This document shows, in pieces, positions 16,637 to 25,208 of a stretch of DNA of 61,207 nucleotides. The translations under genes and the position numbers were made by a program. The stretch's first letter is position 1. Each line of letters starts with the position of its first letter. The notes under the pieces are model-generated. The model had not been told where the DNA came from, made no database searches, and worked only from the letters and a program-made list of their open reading frames with translations. This DNA comes from LMUY01 sp964245075 (GTDB taxonomy: Bacteria; Pseudomonadota; Alphaproteobacteria; Acetobacterales; Acetobacteraceae), in NCBI GenBank assembly GCA_964245075.1, contig CAXTLC010000017.1, positions 1 through 61,207 of the forward strand. The letters are read 5' to 3'.

Positions 16637-18517
16637 ATGGACGACCCCTCACCCATCGCGGCGGCACGGGCCGCGCTCGCCGCCGACCGGGCCCACGCGG
16701 ACCCGGCCATCTGGATCACCCGCCTGCCGGACGACGCGGTGCTGGCCCGCGCCGCCGCCCTGGAGGCGGAAGGGCGGCGCGGGCGCGCCCTGTGGGGCGT
16801 GCCGTTCGCGGTCAAGGACAACCTGGACGTCGCCGGCCTGCCCACCACCGCCGGCTGCCCGGCCTACGGCTACGTCCCGGACACCACCGCCCCGGCGGTG
16901 CAGCGCATGCTGGACGCGGGCGCGGTGCTGCTGGGCAAGACCAACCTGGACCAGTTCGCCACCGGGCTGGCGGGGGTGCGCAGCCCCTACGGCGTGCCGC
17001 GCAACGTGTTCGACGCGGCGCGCGTGCCGGGCGGGTCGTCGTCCGGCTCCGCCTGCGCCGTGGCCGCGGGGATCGTGCCGGTCGCACTCGGCACGGACAC
17101 CGCCGGGTCGGGCAGGGTGCCGGCGATGTTCGGCAACGTGGTCGGGCTGAAGCCCACGGTCGGCAGCGTGTCCGCGCGCGGGACCGTGCCGGCTTGCCGC
17201 TCGATCGACACGGTGTCGGTGTTCGCCCGCAGCGTGGACGAGGCCCTGGCGGCCGCGCGCGCCATCGCCGGGTGGGACGCGGCGGACCCGTACTCCCGCG
17301 AGGCGCCGGCGCCATACCTGCGCCGCGGGGCGGACGCGCCGCTGCGGCTGGCCTGCGTCGCCGCGGAAGGCTGCGCGCCGGAACAAGCGCGGCTGTACCG
17401 GGCCGCCACGCGCGGCGCGGAACTGGTGGACATCGCTCCCCTGCTGGCAGTGGCGCGGCGGCTGTACGACGGTCCATGGGTCGCCGAGCGCACGGCCGGG
17501 CTGCGCGGCATCCTGGCGACCCCGGAGGCGCTGCACCCCACCACCCGCGCCATCCTGCAATCCGGGCTGGAGCGCGGCGCGGCCGACGCGTTCGACGCCT
17601 TCCACCAACTGGCGGAAGCCCGGCGCTTCGCCCTGCTGCTGTTCCGCCGGTTCGACGCGCTGCTGCTGCCGACCGCGCCCGGCACGCCGACCCTGGCCGA
17701 GCTGGCCGCCGACCCGATCGGGCCGAACAGCCGCCTGGGCACCTGGACCAACTTCGTGAACCTGTGCGACCTCGCCGCCTGGGCGGTGCCCGCCGGGATC
17801 GGCGCGGACGGCTTGCCCGCCGGGGTCACGGTGGTCGGCCCGGCCTGGTCGGAGGGCCGGCTGGCGGCGCTGGCGGACCGGCTGCACCGCGCGGCGGCGG
17901 GCACCGTCGGCGCCACCGCCACGAAGCTGCCGCCGCCGGCCGTGCCCGACCCGGTGGCGGCGGACGAGACCGCGCTGTTCTGCGTCGGCGGCCACATGGG
18001 CGGGCTGCCGTTGAACGGCCAGCTCACGGCGCTGGGCGGCCGGTTCGTGTCGGCGGCCCGCACCCGGCCGCGCTACCGGCTGCACGCGCTGGGCGACCGG
18101 CCGGGGTTGCTGGCCGGCCCCGGCGGCGGCGCGGTCGGCGGGGAGGTCTGGGCGCTTCCCACGGCGGCGGTGGGCGCGTTCCTGGCACAGATCCCCCCGC
18201 CGCTCGGCCTCGGCACGGTGATGCTGGAGGACGGCCCGTGCCTCGGCTTCCTGGCGGAAGCGGAGGGCGTCGCGGACGCCCCCGACATCACGCACCATGG
18301 CGGCTGGCGGGCCTTCCTCGCAACGGGCGGAACACGGCCGCCCGACACCGTCCCGGCGCTGGTCCGCGCCGGCGCCGCGCAGGTGGGATTGCCGATCGAC
18401 CCGGCCTGGGAAGGCGGCGTGGCGTTCCACCTCCGCACGATCATGGCGCAGGCGCGCACCCTGGCCGATCCGCCCTTGCCGGATGCGCTCGACCCGGCGC
18501 CGGTGTTCCGGGCATGA
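16637..18517 (+). CDS. atzF: allophanate hydrolase
   Basis: Splits allophanate into two ammonia and two carbon dioxide, the last step of cyanurate/biuret and some urea degradation; cytoplasmic. The 626 residues comprise an amidase-signature domain and the additional C-terminal domain of AtzF. The catalytic triad is visible: Lys60 (PFAVKDNLDVAG), cis-Ser134 (PGGSSSGSA) and nucleophile Ser158 (TDTAGSGRVPA). The C-terminal part (FCVGGHMGGLPLNGQL, GEVWALPTAAVGAFLAQIPPPLGLG) is diagnostic for allophanate hydrolase over other amidases. The stop codon overlaps the next start as ATGA, so it is coupled to atzE. A sigma-54-type promoter lies just upstream. Confidence 0.95.
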   Translation: MDDPSPIAAARAALAADRAHADPAIWITRLPDDAVLARAAALEAEGRRGRALWGVPFAVKDNLDVAGLPTTAGCPAYGYVPDTTAPAVQRMLDAGAVLLGKTNLDQFATGLAGVRSPYGVPRNVFDAARVPGGSSSGSACAVAAGIVPVALGTDTAGSGRVPAMFGNVVGLKPTVGSVSARGTVPACRSIDTVSVFARSVDEALAAARAIAGWDAADPYSREAPAPYLRRGADAPLRLACVAAEGCAPEQARLYRAATRGAELVDIAPLLAVARRLYDGPWVAERTAGLRGILATPEALHPTTRAILQSGLERGAADAFDAFHQLAEARRFALLLFRRFDALLLPTAPGTPTLAELAADPIGPNSRLGTWTNFVNLCDLAAWAVPAGIGADGLPAGVTVVGPAWSEGRLAALADRLHRAAAGTVGATATKLPPPAVPDPVAADETALFCVGGHMGGLPLNGQLTALGGRFVSAARTRPRYRLHALGDRPGLLAGPGGGAVGGEVWALPTAAVGAFLAQIPPPLGLGTVMLEDGPCLGFLAEAEGVADAPDITHHGGWRAFLATGGTRPPDTVPALVRAGAAQVGLPIDPAWEGGVAFHLRTIMAQARTLADPPLPDALDPAPVFRA

Positions 18518-19878
18518 CGGAAGGCGTGTTCTGGCCCACCGCTGCCGCCATCGCCGCCGGGCGCATGACGCCCACCGAAGCGGTGCGGGATGCGCTGGAC
18601 CGCATCGCCCGGCATGACGGCAGGCTGGGCGCGTTCACCGATGTGCTGGCGGAGCGGGCGCTGGCCCGTGCCGCCGCCGGCCCAGCGGGGCCGCTCGCGG
18701 GCGTGCCGTTCGCGGTCAAGAACCTGTTCGACGTCGCCGGCCTGCCCACCCGCGCCGGGTCCGCCATCAACCGCACGCGCCCGCCCGCCACCGCCGACGC
18801 GCCGCTGGTCGCGCGGCTGGAAGCGGCCGGCGCCATCCTGGTCGGCTGCCTGAACATGGGCGAGTACGCCTACGACTTCACCGGCGAGAACAGCCATGAC
18901 GGGCCATCCCGCAACCCGCACGACCCGGCGCGGATGTCCGGCGGCTCCTCCGGCGGGTCCGCCGCCGCGGTGGCGGCCGGGCTGGTGCCGCTGGCGCTCG
19001 GGTCCGACACCAACGGCTCGATCCGCGTGCCGGCGTCCCTGTGCGGGCTATGGGGATTGAAGCCCACCTACGGCCGGCTGACCCGGCACGGCACGTTCCC
19101 GTTCGTGTCCTCCCTGGACCATCTCGGCCCGCTGGCCCGCTGCGTGACGGATCTGGCGCTGGCCTACGACGCGATGCAGGGGCCGGACCCGGCCGACCCC
19201 GCCTGCGCCGGGCGGGCGCCCGAGCCGGCGCTGCCCGGCCTGGAAGGGGGCGCGGCCGGCCTGCGGATCGCCGTGGCCGGCGGCTACTTCACGCGCGGGG
19301 CGTCCGCCGAAGCCTTGGCGGCGCTTCGCGCGGCGGCCGGGGCGCTCCGGGTCACGCGGGAGGTGGAACTGCCCGGCGCCGCCCGCGCCCGCGCCGCCGC
19401 CTACGTCATCACCGCCGCGGAAGGCGCCGCCTTGCACCTCGGCCGGCTGCGGACCTGCCCCGCCGACTTCGACCCGGCGGTGCGGGACCGCCTGCTGGCG
19501 GGGGCGCTGCTGCCGGCGGCGCTGGTGACGCAGGCGCAGAAATACCGCCGCCAGTTCCAGGCCGAGGTGGCGGCGCTGTTCGAGAGCGTGGACGTGATCC
19601 TGGCGCCCGCCACGCCGTGCAGCGCGCCGCTGATCGGCCAGGACAGCTTCGAGCTGGATGGCGTGACGCTGCCGGTGCGCGCCAACCTCGGCGTGTTCAC
19701 CCAGCCGATCAGCTTCGTCGGCCTGCCGGTGGTGGCGGCGCCGGTGGTGGCGCCGGGCCTGCCGGCCGGGGTGCAGGTGATCGCGGCGCCTTGGCGGGAG
19801 GACACAGCCTTGCGGGTCGCCCGGGCGCTGGAGCGGGATGGCGTGTGCCATGCCCGGCAGCCGGAAGGATGGGATTGA
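18514..19878 (+). CDS. atzE: AtzE-family amidohydrolase (1-carboxybiuret hydrolase type)
   Basis: Amidase-signature hydrolase of 454 residues, whose characterised relative AtzE removes an amide from 1-carboxybiuret in the cyanurate pathway. Its triad is Lys69 (VPFAVKNLFDVAGLP), cis-Ser145 (SGGSSGGSA) and Ser169 (GSDTNGSIRVPAS). ENSHDGPSRNPHDPARM is typical of the AtzE group. It starts inside the atzF stop codon (ATGA). AtzE of Pseudomonas is known to need a small partner, AtzG, of about 70 residues; no such gene is visible on either side. It may therefore act on another amide. Confidence 0.88.
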   Translation: MTEGVFWPTAAAIAAGRMTPTEAVRDALDRIARHDGRLGAFTDVLAERALARAAAGPAGPLAGVPFAVKNLFDVAGLPTRAGSAINRTRPPATADAPLVARLEAAGAILVGCLNMGEYAYDFTGENSHDGPSRNPHDPARMSGGSSGGSAAAVAAGLVPLALGSDTNGSIRVPASLCGLWGLKPTYGRLTRHGTFPFVSSLDHLGPLARCVTDLALAYDAMQGPDPADPACAGRAPEPALPGLEGGAAGLRIAVAGGYFTRGASAEALAALRAAAGALRVTREVELPGAARARAAAYVITAAEGAALHLGRLRTCPADFDPAVRDRLLAGALLPAALVTQAQKYRRQFQAEVAALFESVDVILAPATPCSAPLIGQDSFELDGVTLPVRANLGVFTQPISFVGLPVVAAPVVAPGLPAGVQVIAAPWREDTALRVARALERDGVCHARQPEGWD

Positions 19879-19909
19879 CAGCGGACGGCGATGGGGGCGG
19901 GGTCGCGGC

Positions 19910-20506
19910 ATGAGTGCCGCCCTCCTGCTGGCGTTCGCCAGCTTCGCGTTCGTCGGTTCCATCACGCCCGGCCCGAACAACGCCATGCTGCTGGCGTCCG
20001 GGGTCAACTATGGGTTCCGCCGCACCGTGCCGCACCTCGCCGGGATCACGTGCGGCTGCGTCGCCATGCTGTTCCTGGTCGGGTTGGGCTTGGGGCAGGT
20101 CTTCGCGGCGTTTCCGCTGTGCTACACGGTCCTGCGCTACGTGGGCGCCGCCTACCTGCTCTGGCTCGCCTGGCGGATCGCGCGCGCCGACCCGATGACG
20201 GACCGCGGGGGCGGCGGACGGCCGATGACGTTCTGGCAGGCCGCGGCGTTCCAGTGGGTCAACCCGAAGGCCTGGGTGTTGATCGTGGGCGGGGTGAGCA
20301 CCTACGCGCCGCGGGACGGCTTCGCGCGCAACGTGACCGTACTGGCCGTGCTGTTCGGCGTGGTCATGGCGCCGAGCATGTGCGTCTGGGCAGGAGGCGG
20401 CACCGCCCTGCGGCCGTTCCTGCGCCATCCCGGCCGGGTGCGCGCCTTCAACGTCGCGATGGCGATGCTGCTGGTGTTGTCGCTGGCGCCCATGCTCCAA
20501 AGCTGA
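19910..20506 (+). CDS. LysE/RhtB family exporter
   Basis: Membrane exporter of 198 residues, with about six hydrophobic segments, from a family that expels amino acids and related metabolites. The diagnostic N-terminal motif GSITPGPNNAMLLASG is at residues 15-30 and QWVNPKAW at about 115. I chose the ATG at 19910 (MSAALLLAF) because the family begins there. It stands between atzE and the AtzH-like gene, so it is probably co-transcribed and may relieve a build-up of an amino compound from amide breakdown; that link is inference. Confidence 0.9.
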   Translation: MSAALLLAFASFAFVGSITPGPNNAMLLASGVNYGFRRTVPHLAGITCGCVAMLFLVGLGLGQVFAAFPLCYTVLRYVGAAYLLWLAWRIARADPMTDRGGGGRPMTFWQAAAFQWVNPKAWVLIVGGVSTYAPRDGFARNVTVLAVLFGVVMAPSMCVWAGGGTALRPFLRHPGRVRAFNVAMAMLLVLSLAPMLQS

Positions 20507-20533
20507 TCGGCCTTGAACGGGAGCACCACCACC

Positions 20534-20914
20534 ATGCAGATCAACCAGCCGGACGTCCTGGCCGAGGTGGAAGCCGCCTTCGCCCGCTACGAGGCGGCGC
20601 TGACCAGCAACGACGTCGCCACCCTGGACGCCCTGTTCTGGGATGGCGCGCACGTGGTCCGCTACGGCACGGCGGAGAACCTGTACGGCGCCGGGGAGAT
20701 TGCCGCCTTCCGCGCCGCACGGCCCTCCGTCGGGCTGGAGCGCCGGCTGTCCCGCACGTCCATCACCACCTTCGGCCGGGATTTCGCCACCGCTTCCACC
20801 CTGTTCCACCGGGGCAGCGCGCCGGGTAAGGTGGGGCGGCAGAGCCAGAGCTGGGCGCGGCTGCCGGAAGGCTGGCGGGTGGTGGCCGCGCATGTGAGCC
20901 TGATCGACGGGTGA
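20534..20914 (+). CDS. AtzH-like protein (DUF3225, NTF2-like fold)
   Basis: Small cytoplasmic protein of 126 residues. MQINQPDVLAEVEAAFARYEAAL at the start and VVRYGTAENLYGAGEIAAFRAARP match the DUF3225/HpxZ-AtzH family. AtzH has been reported to hydrolyse 1,3-dicarboxyurea, giving allophanate for AtzF; HpxZ relatives occur with oxalurate degradation. The ATG at 20534 is preceded by GGGAG at ten bases; a TTG at 20513 would add seven residues. Its place after atzF-atzE supports a role in the same pathway. Its end overlaps the next gene (GTGA). Confidence 0.85.
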   Translation: MQINQPDVLAEVEAAFARYEAALTSNDVATLDALFWDGAHVVRYGTAENLYGAGEIAAFRAARPSVGLERRLSRTSITTFGRDFATASTLFHRGSAPGKVGRQSQSWARLPEGWRVVAAHVSLIDG

Positions 20915-21450
20915 TCACGCTCGTTCGCCACCCGGCCGTGGCGGCGGGCGGGCGATGCTACGGGCGGACCGACCTGCCGCTGGCGGTCGAAGGAGACGCA
21001 GCCCGGCTCGCGGCCCGGTTGGCGCCCGTTGGCGGCACGGTATGGACCAGCCCCGCCCGGCGCTGCCGCGGCGTGGCCGCCGCGCTGGGGGCGCATCGCG
21101 TGGACCCGCGGTTGCAGGAGCTGGATTTCGGCGCCTGGGAAGGGCTGCGGTGGGATGACGTGCCGCGGGCCGCGCTGGACGCATGGGCCGCCGACCCGTG
21201 GGGGTTCGCGCCGCCGGGCGGGGAAAGCGGCGCGGCGCTGGTGGCGCGGGTGCGCGCGTTCCGCCGAGCATTGCCGCCGGGCGACCACGTGGTGATCTCC
21301 CATGGCGGGCCGCTGAAGGTGCTGCTGGCGCTGGAAGGGGGCGGCCCGGTGGATTTGCTGGCCCCCGCCCCCGCCCTCGCCTCGGTGACGCCCCTGTCCT
21401 CGCCGGAAATTGCACGTCCCTCTCGACCGCGGGCCGGTTCCGGGCGTTAA
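20911..21450 (+). CDS. histidine phosphatase family protein (CobC-like)
   Basis: Phosphatase of 179 residues, starting at a GTG that overlaps the preceding stop codon. The catalytic motif reads LVRHPAV rather than the usual RHG, followed by CYGRTDLPL, which is common in alphaproteobacterial CobC-like proteins (alpha-ribazole phosphatase). TSPARRC, LQELDFGAWEG and VISHGGPLK supply the remaining active-site arginine, glutamate and second histidine. No cobalamin gene is near; the partners are atzH upstream and larC 28 bases downstream. A role in nickel-pincer nucleotide turnover is possible but speculative. Confidence 0.82.
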   Translation: MITLVRHPAVAAGGRCYGRTDLPLAVEGDAARLAARLAPVGGTVWTSPARRCRGVAAALGAHRVDPRLQELDFGAWEGLRWDDVPRAALDAWAADPWGFAPPGGESGAALVARVRAFRRALPPGDHVVISHGGPLKVLLALEGGGPVDLLAPAPALASVTPLSSPEIARPSRPRAGSGR

Positions 21451-21478
21451 GCTTTCCGTCCGGTCAGAACGAGGCGTC

Positions 21479-22669
21479 ATGCGGCACATCCACCTGCACC
21501 CGTTGGGCGGCGCGGCCGGCGATATGTTCGTCGCCTGCCTGCTCGATGCCTTTCCAGAGCACTGCCATGCCGTGACCGAAGCGGCGCAGGCGCTGGCGCA
21601 GGCGCCCTGCCGTCTTCTCGCGCATGGAGACGGCACCCTCACGGGGTCCCGGTTCGAGGTCACCGCCACCTCCCACCACGCCCACGGTCATCACCACCGG
21701 CATTGGCGCGACATCCGCGCCGCCATCGAAGGGTCGGCGCTCCCGGCGGCGGTGCGGGGCCACGCAACCGGCATCTTCGCCGCGCTGGCCGTGGCGGAAG
21801 GCCGCGTGCACGGCGTGCCCGCGGACGACGTGGTGTTCCACGAGGTGGGAGCGGTCGACTCGGTCGCCGACATCGTGGCCGCCGCCGCCATCATCGCGGC
21901 CGTGGCCCCGGCGCGCTGGACGGTGGCGTCGCTGCCGGTGGGCGGCGGCACGGTGCAAACGGCGCACGGCCCGATGCCGGTGCCCGCCCCGGCCACCGCC
22001 CTGCTGCTGGAAGGCTTCACCCTGCACGACGACGGCGTCGCGGGCGAGCGGGTGACGCCGACCGGGGCCGCCATCCTGCGCTACCTCGGCTGCAACGCCG
22101 CCGCTTCCCCGGGCGGGACGCTGCGGCGTTCCGGCTACGGCTTCGGCACGCGGCGGCTGCCCGGCCTCAGCAATTGCCTGCGCGCCCTGGTGTTCGAGAG
22201 CGAGGCCGCCCCCGTCGCGCCCGGCCATCGCGATCTCGCCGTCATCAGCTTCGAGGTGGACGACCAATCCGGCGAGGACCTGGCGCTCGGCCTCGAACGG
22301 GTGCGCGCGGCGCCGGGCGTGCACGACGTGGTGCAGATGCCGGCCTTCGGCAAGAAATCCCGCCTCGCGGTCCACGTCCAGGTGCTGACACGGCCGGACA
22401 CGCTCGACGCCGTGGTCGCCACGTGCTTCAGCGAGACGACCACGATCGGCTTGCGGACCCACCTCGTGGCGGGCCGCGCCCTGCCCCGCCGCTTCGCCAC
22501 GGCCGAGGCCGGCGGCAACGCCGTCACCGTGAAGCTGGCCGAGCGGCCCGGCAGCGGGGTCACCGGCAAGGCCGAGGCCGAGGACCTCCGCGGCGTCGCT
22601 TCCCACGCCGCCCGGATGCGGGTCCGGCAGGAAGCCGAGCGGCAGGCCGAGGCGGCGGACCCGGCATGA
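21479..22669 (+). CDS. larC: nickel-pincer cofactor biosynthesis protein LarC (nickel insertion)
   Basis: CTP-dependent cyclometallase that inserts nickel into the pyridinium dithiocarboxylate precursor of the LarA cofactor. The protein has 396 residues from the ATG at 21479. HLHPLGGAAGDMFVACLLDAF is the typical N-terminus, and a histidine-rich stretch at about residues 66-75 (HHAHGHHHRH) is a likely nickel site. DVVFHEVGAVDSVADIV and the segment ending TPTGAAILRYL are conserved. It is a single continuous gene, unlike Lactiplantibacillus larC, which is read through a frameshift. It overlaps larE by ATGA. Confidence 0.92.
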   Translation: MRHIHLHPLGGAAGDMFVACLLDAFPEHCHAVTEAAQALAQAPCRLLAHGDGTLTGSRFEVTATSHHAHGHHHRHWRDIRAAIEGSALPAAVRGHATGIFAALAVAEGRVHGVPADDVVFHEVGAVDSVADIVAAAAIIAAVAPARWTVASLPVGGGTVQTAHGPMPVPAPATALLLEGFTLHDDGVAGERVTPTGAAILRYLGCNAAASPGGTLRRSGYGFGTRRLPGLSNCLRALVFESEAAPVAPGHRDLAVISFEVDDQSGEDLALGLERVRAAPGVHDVVQMPAFGKKSRLAVHVQVLTRPDTLDAVVATCFSETTTIGLRTHLVAGRALPRRFATAEAGGNAVTVKLAERPGSGVTGKAEAEDLRGVASHAARMRVRQEAERQAEAADPA

Positions 22670-23463
22670 CGCCGCAGGAGCGCCTCCTCGCCGTGCTCGT
22701 CCCGATCGGCCGCGTCGCGGTCGCGGTCAGCGGCGGCATCGACAGCCTTACGCTCGCCACGGCCGCGCACCGCGCGCTGGGCGGCGCGGTGACGATGCAC
22801 CACGCCGCCTCTCCCGCCGTCCCGGCCGAAGCCACCGCGCGCACCCGGGCGCTGGCCGCCGCCGAGGGCTGGCGGCTCGACGTGTTCGACGCTGGCGAGT
22901 TCGCCGACCCGGCGTACCGCGCCAACCCGGTGAACCGCTGCTTCTTCTGCAAGACCAACCTGTATGGCGCCGTGGCGCGGCGCACGGCGCACCAGGTCGT
23001 TTCCGGCGCCAACACCGACGACCTCGGCGACTACCGCCCGGGCCTGCAAGCCGCGCGCGACCACGGGGTCCGCCATCCGTTGGTGGAGGCCGGGATCGAC
23101 AAGCGCACCGTGCGCGCGATGGCCGCCGCGCTGGGATTGGGGGCGCTGGCGGAGCTGCCTTCCTCGCCCTGCCTGTCCAGCCGGGTCGAGACGGGCATCC
23201 GCATCGAGGCGCCGGTGCTGGCGATGGTGCACGAGGCGGAAACCCTGGTGGCGGCCCGGCTGTCGCCCCGAACCGTGCGCTGCCGGGTGCGCGCCGAAGC
23301 CGTCGTGATCGAGTTGGACGAAGCGGCGCTGGCGCGGCTGGGTCCGGCGCGGGACGCGTTGCGGGCCGAGTTGCAGGCGCTCGCGGATTCCGGCGGCCTG
23401 GGCAGGCCGGTCGATTTCGCCGCCTACCGCACCGGCAGCGCGTTCCTGCGGACGCCGGCATGA
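22666..23463 (+). CDS. larE: ATP-dependent sulfur transferase LarE
   Basis: Adenylates pyridinium-3,5-biscarboxylic acid mononucleotide and inserts sulfur, the second step of nickel-pincer cofactor synthesis. The 265 residues show the PP-loop AVSGGIDSLTLA (residues 20-31), SGANTDDLGDYRPG near 113-126, and SSPCLSSRVETG near 166-177. Cys169 matches the position of the sacrificial cysteine; Cys92 and Cys95 (NRCFFCKTN) add two more, the arrangement described for LarE proteins that may carry an iron-sulfur cluster. Start and stop overlap larC and larB by four bases each, so the three form a tight operon. Confidence 0.92.
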   Translation: MTPQERLLAVLVPIGRVAVAVSGGIDSLTLATAAHRALGGAVTMHHAASPAVPAEATARTRALAAAEGWRLDVFDAGEFADPAYRANPVNRCFFCKTNLYGAVARRTAHQVVSGANTDDLGDYRPGLQAARDHGVRHPLVEAGIDKRTVRAMAAALGLGALAELPSSPCLSSRVETGIRIEAPVLAMVHEAETLVAARLSPRTVRCRVRAEAVVIELDEAALARLGPARDALRAELQALADSGGLGRPVDFAAYRTGSAFLRTPA

Positions 23464-24131
23464 GCGGGGCGGAGTTCCTGCTGGACGAGGCGCGGGCGTC
23501 GCGCCTGGGGTTCGGCGAGGCGGTGTTCTGCGCCGGCAAGTCGCCTGCCCAGATCGCCGCCATCCTGGACGCGGCTGGCGCGCCGATGCTGCTCACGCGG
23601 CTGGACATGGAGCGCTTCGCGGCCCTGCCGGCAGCGCAGCAGCGCGGGCTGGACTACGACCCGGTGTCCTGCACCGCCTTCTCCGGCGCGCCGCGGCCGA
23701 TCGCCGGCCCGGCCCGGGTCGCCGTGGTGACGGCGGGCACGTCCGACGTGCCCGTGGCGCGCGAAGCCATCCGCACGCTCGCCTTCGAGGGGCAGGATGC
23801 GCGGCTGATCGCCGACGTCGGCGTCGCCGGGCTGTGGCGGCTGATGCGCCGGGTGGAGGAGTTGCGGGACGTGGCCGTGGTGATCGTCGCGGCCGGCATG
23901 GACGCGGCGCTGCCCAGCGTGATCGGCGGGCTGGTGGGCGGCGCCATCATCGCCGTGCCCACCTCCGTCGGCTACGGCGTGGCGGCCGGCGGCCACGCGG
24001 CGCTCAACGCGATCCTGGCGAGCTGCGCGCCCGGCATCGTCACGGTGAACATCGACAACGGCTACGGCGCGGCCTGCGCCGCGCTGCGGGTGTTGGGCAC
24101 AACGGAAGGAAAGCACCATGGAACGGCGTGA
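23460..24131 (+). CDS. larB: pyridinium-3,5-biscarboxylic acid mononucleotide synthase LarB
   Basis: Carboxylates nicotinic acid adenine dinucleotide in the first step of nickel-pincer cofactor synthesis. The protein of 223 residues has the PurE-like C-terminal half: VVTAGTSDVPVAREA, GMDAALPSVIGGLVGG, VPTSVGYGVAAGGHAALNAIL and INIDNGYGAA-like NIDNGYGAACAAL. The N-terminal piece with LGFGEAVFCAGKSPAQI is typical. It overlaps larE by four bases and the next gene by 14 bases. A larA gene for the racemase itself is not in the window. Confidence 0.93.
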   Translation: MSGAEFLLDEARASRLGFGEAVFCAGKSPAQIAAILDAAGAPMLLTRLDMERFAALPAAQQRGLDYDPVSCTAFSGAPRPIAGPARVAVVTAGTSDVPVAREAIRTLAFEGQDARLIADVGVAGLWRLMRRVEELRDVAVVIVAAGMDAALPSVIGGLVGGAIIAVPTSVGYGVAAGGHAALNAILASCAPGIVTVNIDNGYGAACAALRVLGTTEGKHHGTA

Positions 24132-25176
24132 GTTCGTGAAAGCGGCTGCCCTGGGCGCGGCGGCGGCCGCGGTCGGCGCCGCCGCGCCCGCGGACCTGGT
24201 CGGGCAAACCAGGCAAGGCGGCCAGGTGAAGCCGACCGGGCCGGTGACGTCCAAGATCGCGCAGCATCCGGACATGAAGTATCGTCCGCTGGGCAGCACC
24301 GGCGAATGGGTCTCGCTGGTGGGCATGGGCGGCTTCCACCTCGCCAAGCCCGGCGGCACCAACGCGGAGGGCGCCGTGCGCATCGTCCACGCCGGGCTCG
24401 ATGCCGGGATCAACTTCTGCGACAACTGCTGGGACTACAACGGCGGCGAGAGCGAGATCCGCCTCGGGCGCGCGCTCGCCGGCGGCTGGCGCAACCGTGC
24501 GTTCCTGATGACCAAGCTCGACGGCCGGACGGCGAAAGCGGCGACCGATCAGCTCGACGAGTCGCTCAAGCGGCTGCAAACCGACCACATCGACCTGATC
24601 CAGTTCCACGAGATCATCCGGATGAACGACCCGGAGCGCGTCTTCGCCCCCGGCGGCGCGCTGGAGGCCATCCTGAAGGCGCGCGAGCAGGGCAAGATCC
24701 GCTACATCGGCTTCACGGGCCACAAGAGCCCGGCGATCCACAAGCACATGTTCGACGTGGCGGACCAGCATGGCTTCCACTTCGACACGGTGCAGATGCC
24801 CCTCAACGTCATGGACGCGCATTTCGACAGCTTCGAGCAAGGCGTGCTGCCGGTGGCGCTGGCGCATGGCACGGCGGCGATGGGCATGAAGGCGTTCGGC
24901 GACCCGTTCATCCTGGACAGCAAGGCCGCCTCGCCGATCGAGATGCTGCACTACCCGATGAGCCTGCCGGTCAGCATCCAGATCACCGGCATCGACAGCC
25001 TGCCTATCCTGGGACAGGCGCTGGAAGCCGTGCGTTCCTTCAAGCCGTTCACGGCGCAGCAGCGCGCGGATCTGCTGGCGAAGACGGCCGACGCCGCGAA
25101 GGATGGGAAGACCGAGCGCTACAAGGTTTCCAATCACTTCGACGGGACGGAGCATAACCCCCAGTGGCTGGGCTGA
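24118..25176 (+). CDS. aldo/keto reductase with Tat signal
   Basis: Aldo/keto reductase-like protein of 352 residues that starts inside larB. The N-terminus ERREFVKAAALGAAAAAVGAAAP is a Tat-type signal, so it should be exported, which is unusual for NADPH-dependent enzymes but common in this subgroup. The barrel motifs are present: YRPLGSTGEWVSLVGMGGFHL, LDAGINFCDNCWDYNGGESE with the catalytic Asp (Tyr in NCWDYNGG), the Lys in TKLDGR, and IQFHEIIR with the histidine. The overlap with larB suggests co-expression with the nickel cofactor genes, but I know of no direct functional link. Confidence 0.85.
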   Translation: MERREFVKAAALGAAAAAVGAAAPADLVGQTRQGGQVKPTGPVTSKIAQHPDMKYRPLGSTGEWVSLVGMGGFHLAKPGGTNAEGAVRIVHAGLDAGINFCDNCWDYNGGESEIRLGRALAGGWRNRAFLMTKLDGRTAKAATDQLDESLKRLQTDHIDLIQFHEIIRMNDPERVFAPGGALEAILKAREQGKIRYIGFTGHKSPAIHKHMFDVADQHGFHFDTVQMPLNVMDAHFDSFEQGVLPVALAHGTAAMGMKAFGDPFILDSKAASPIEMLHYPMSLPVSIQITGIDSLPILGQALEAVRSFKPFTAQQRADLLAKTADAAKDGKTERYKVSNHFDGTEHNPQWLG

Positions 25177-25208
25177 GGGGGCTGGGCTGACGGGGCTGGA
25201 CTGACCGG

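Noticed and set aside
16649..18430. Antisense open frame of 593 codons opposite the allophanate hydrolase gene
   Set aside because: Its composition (Arg, Gln, Gly, Ala) is that of a mirror frame in GC-rich coding DNA; the sense strand has all amidase motifs. The same holds for other long antisense frames in the window.
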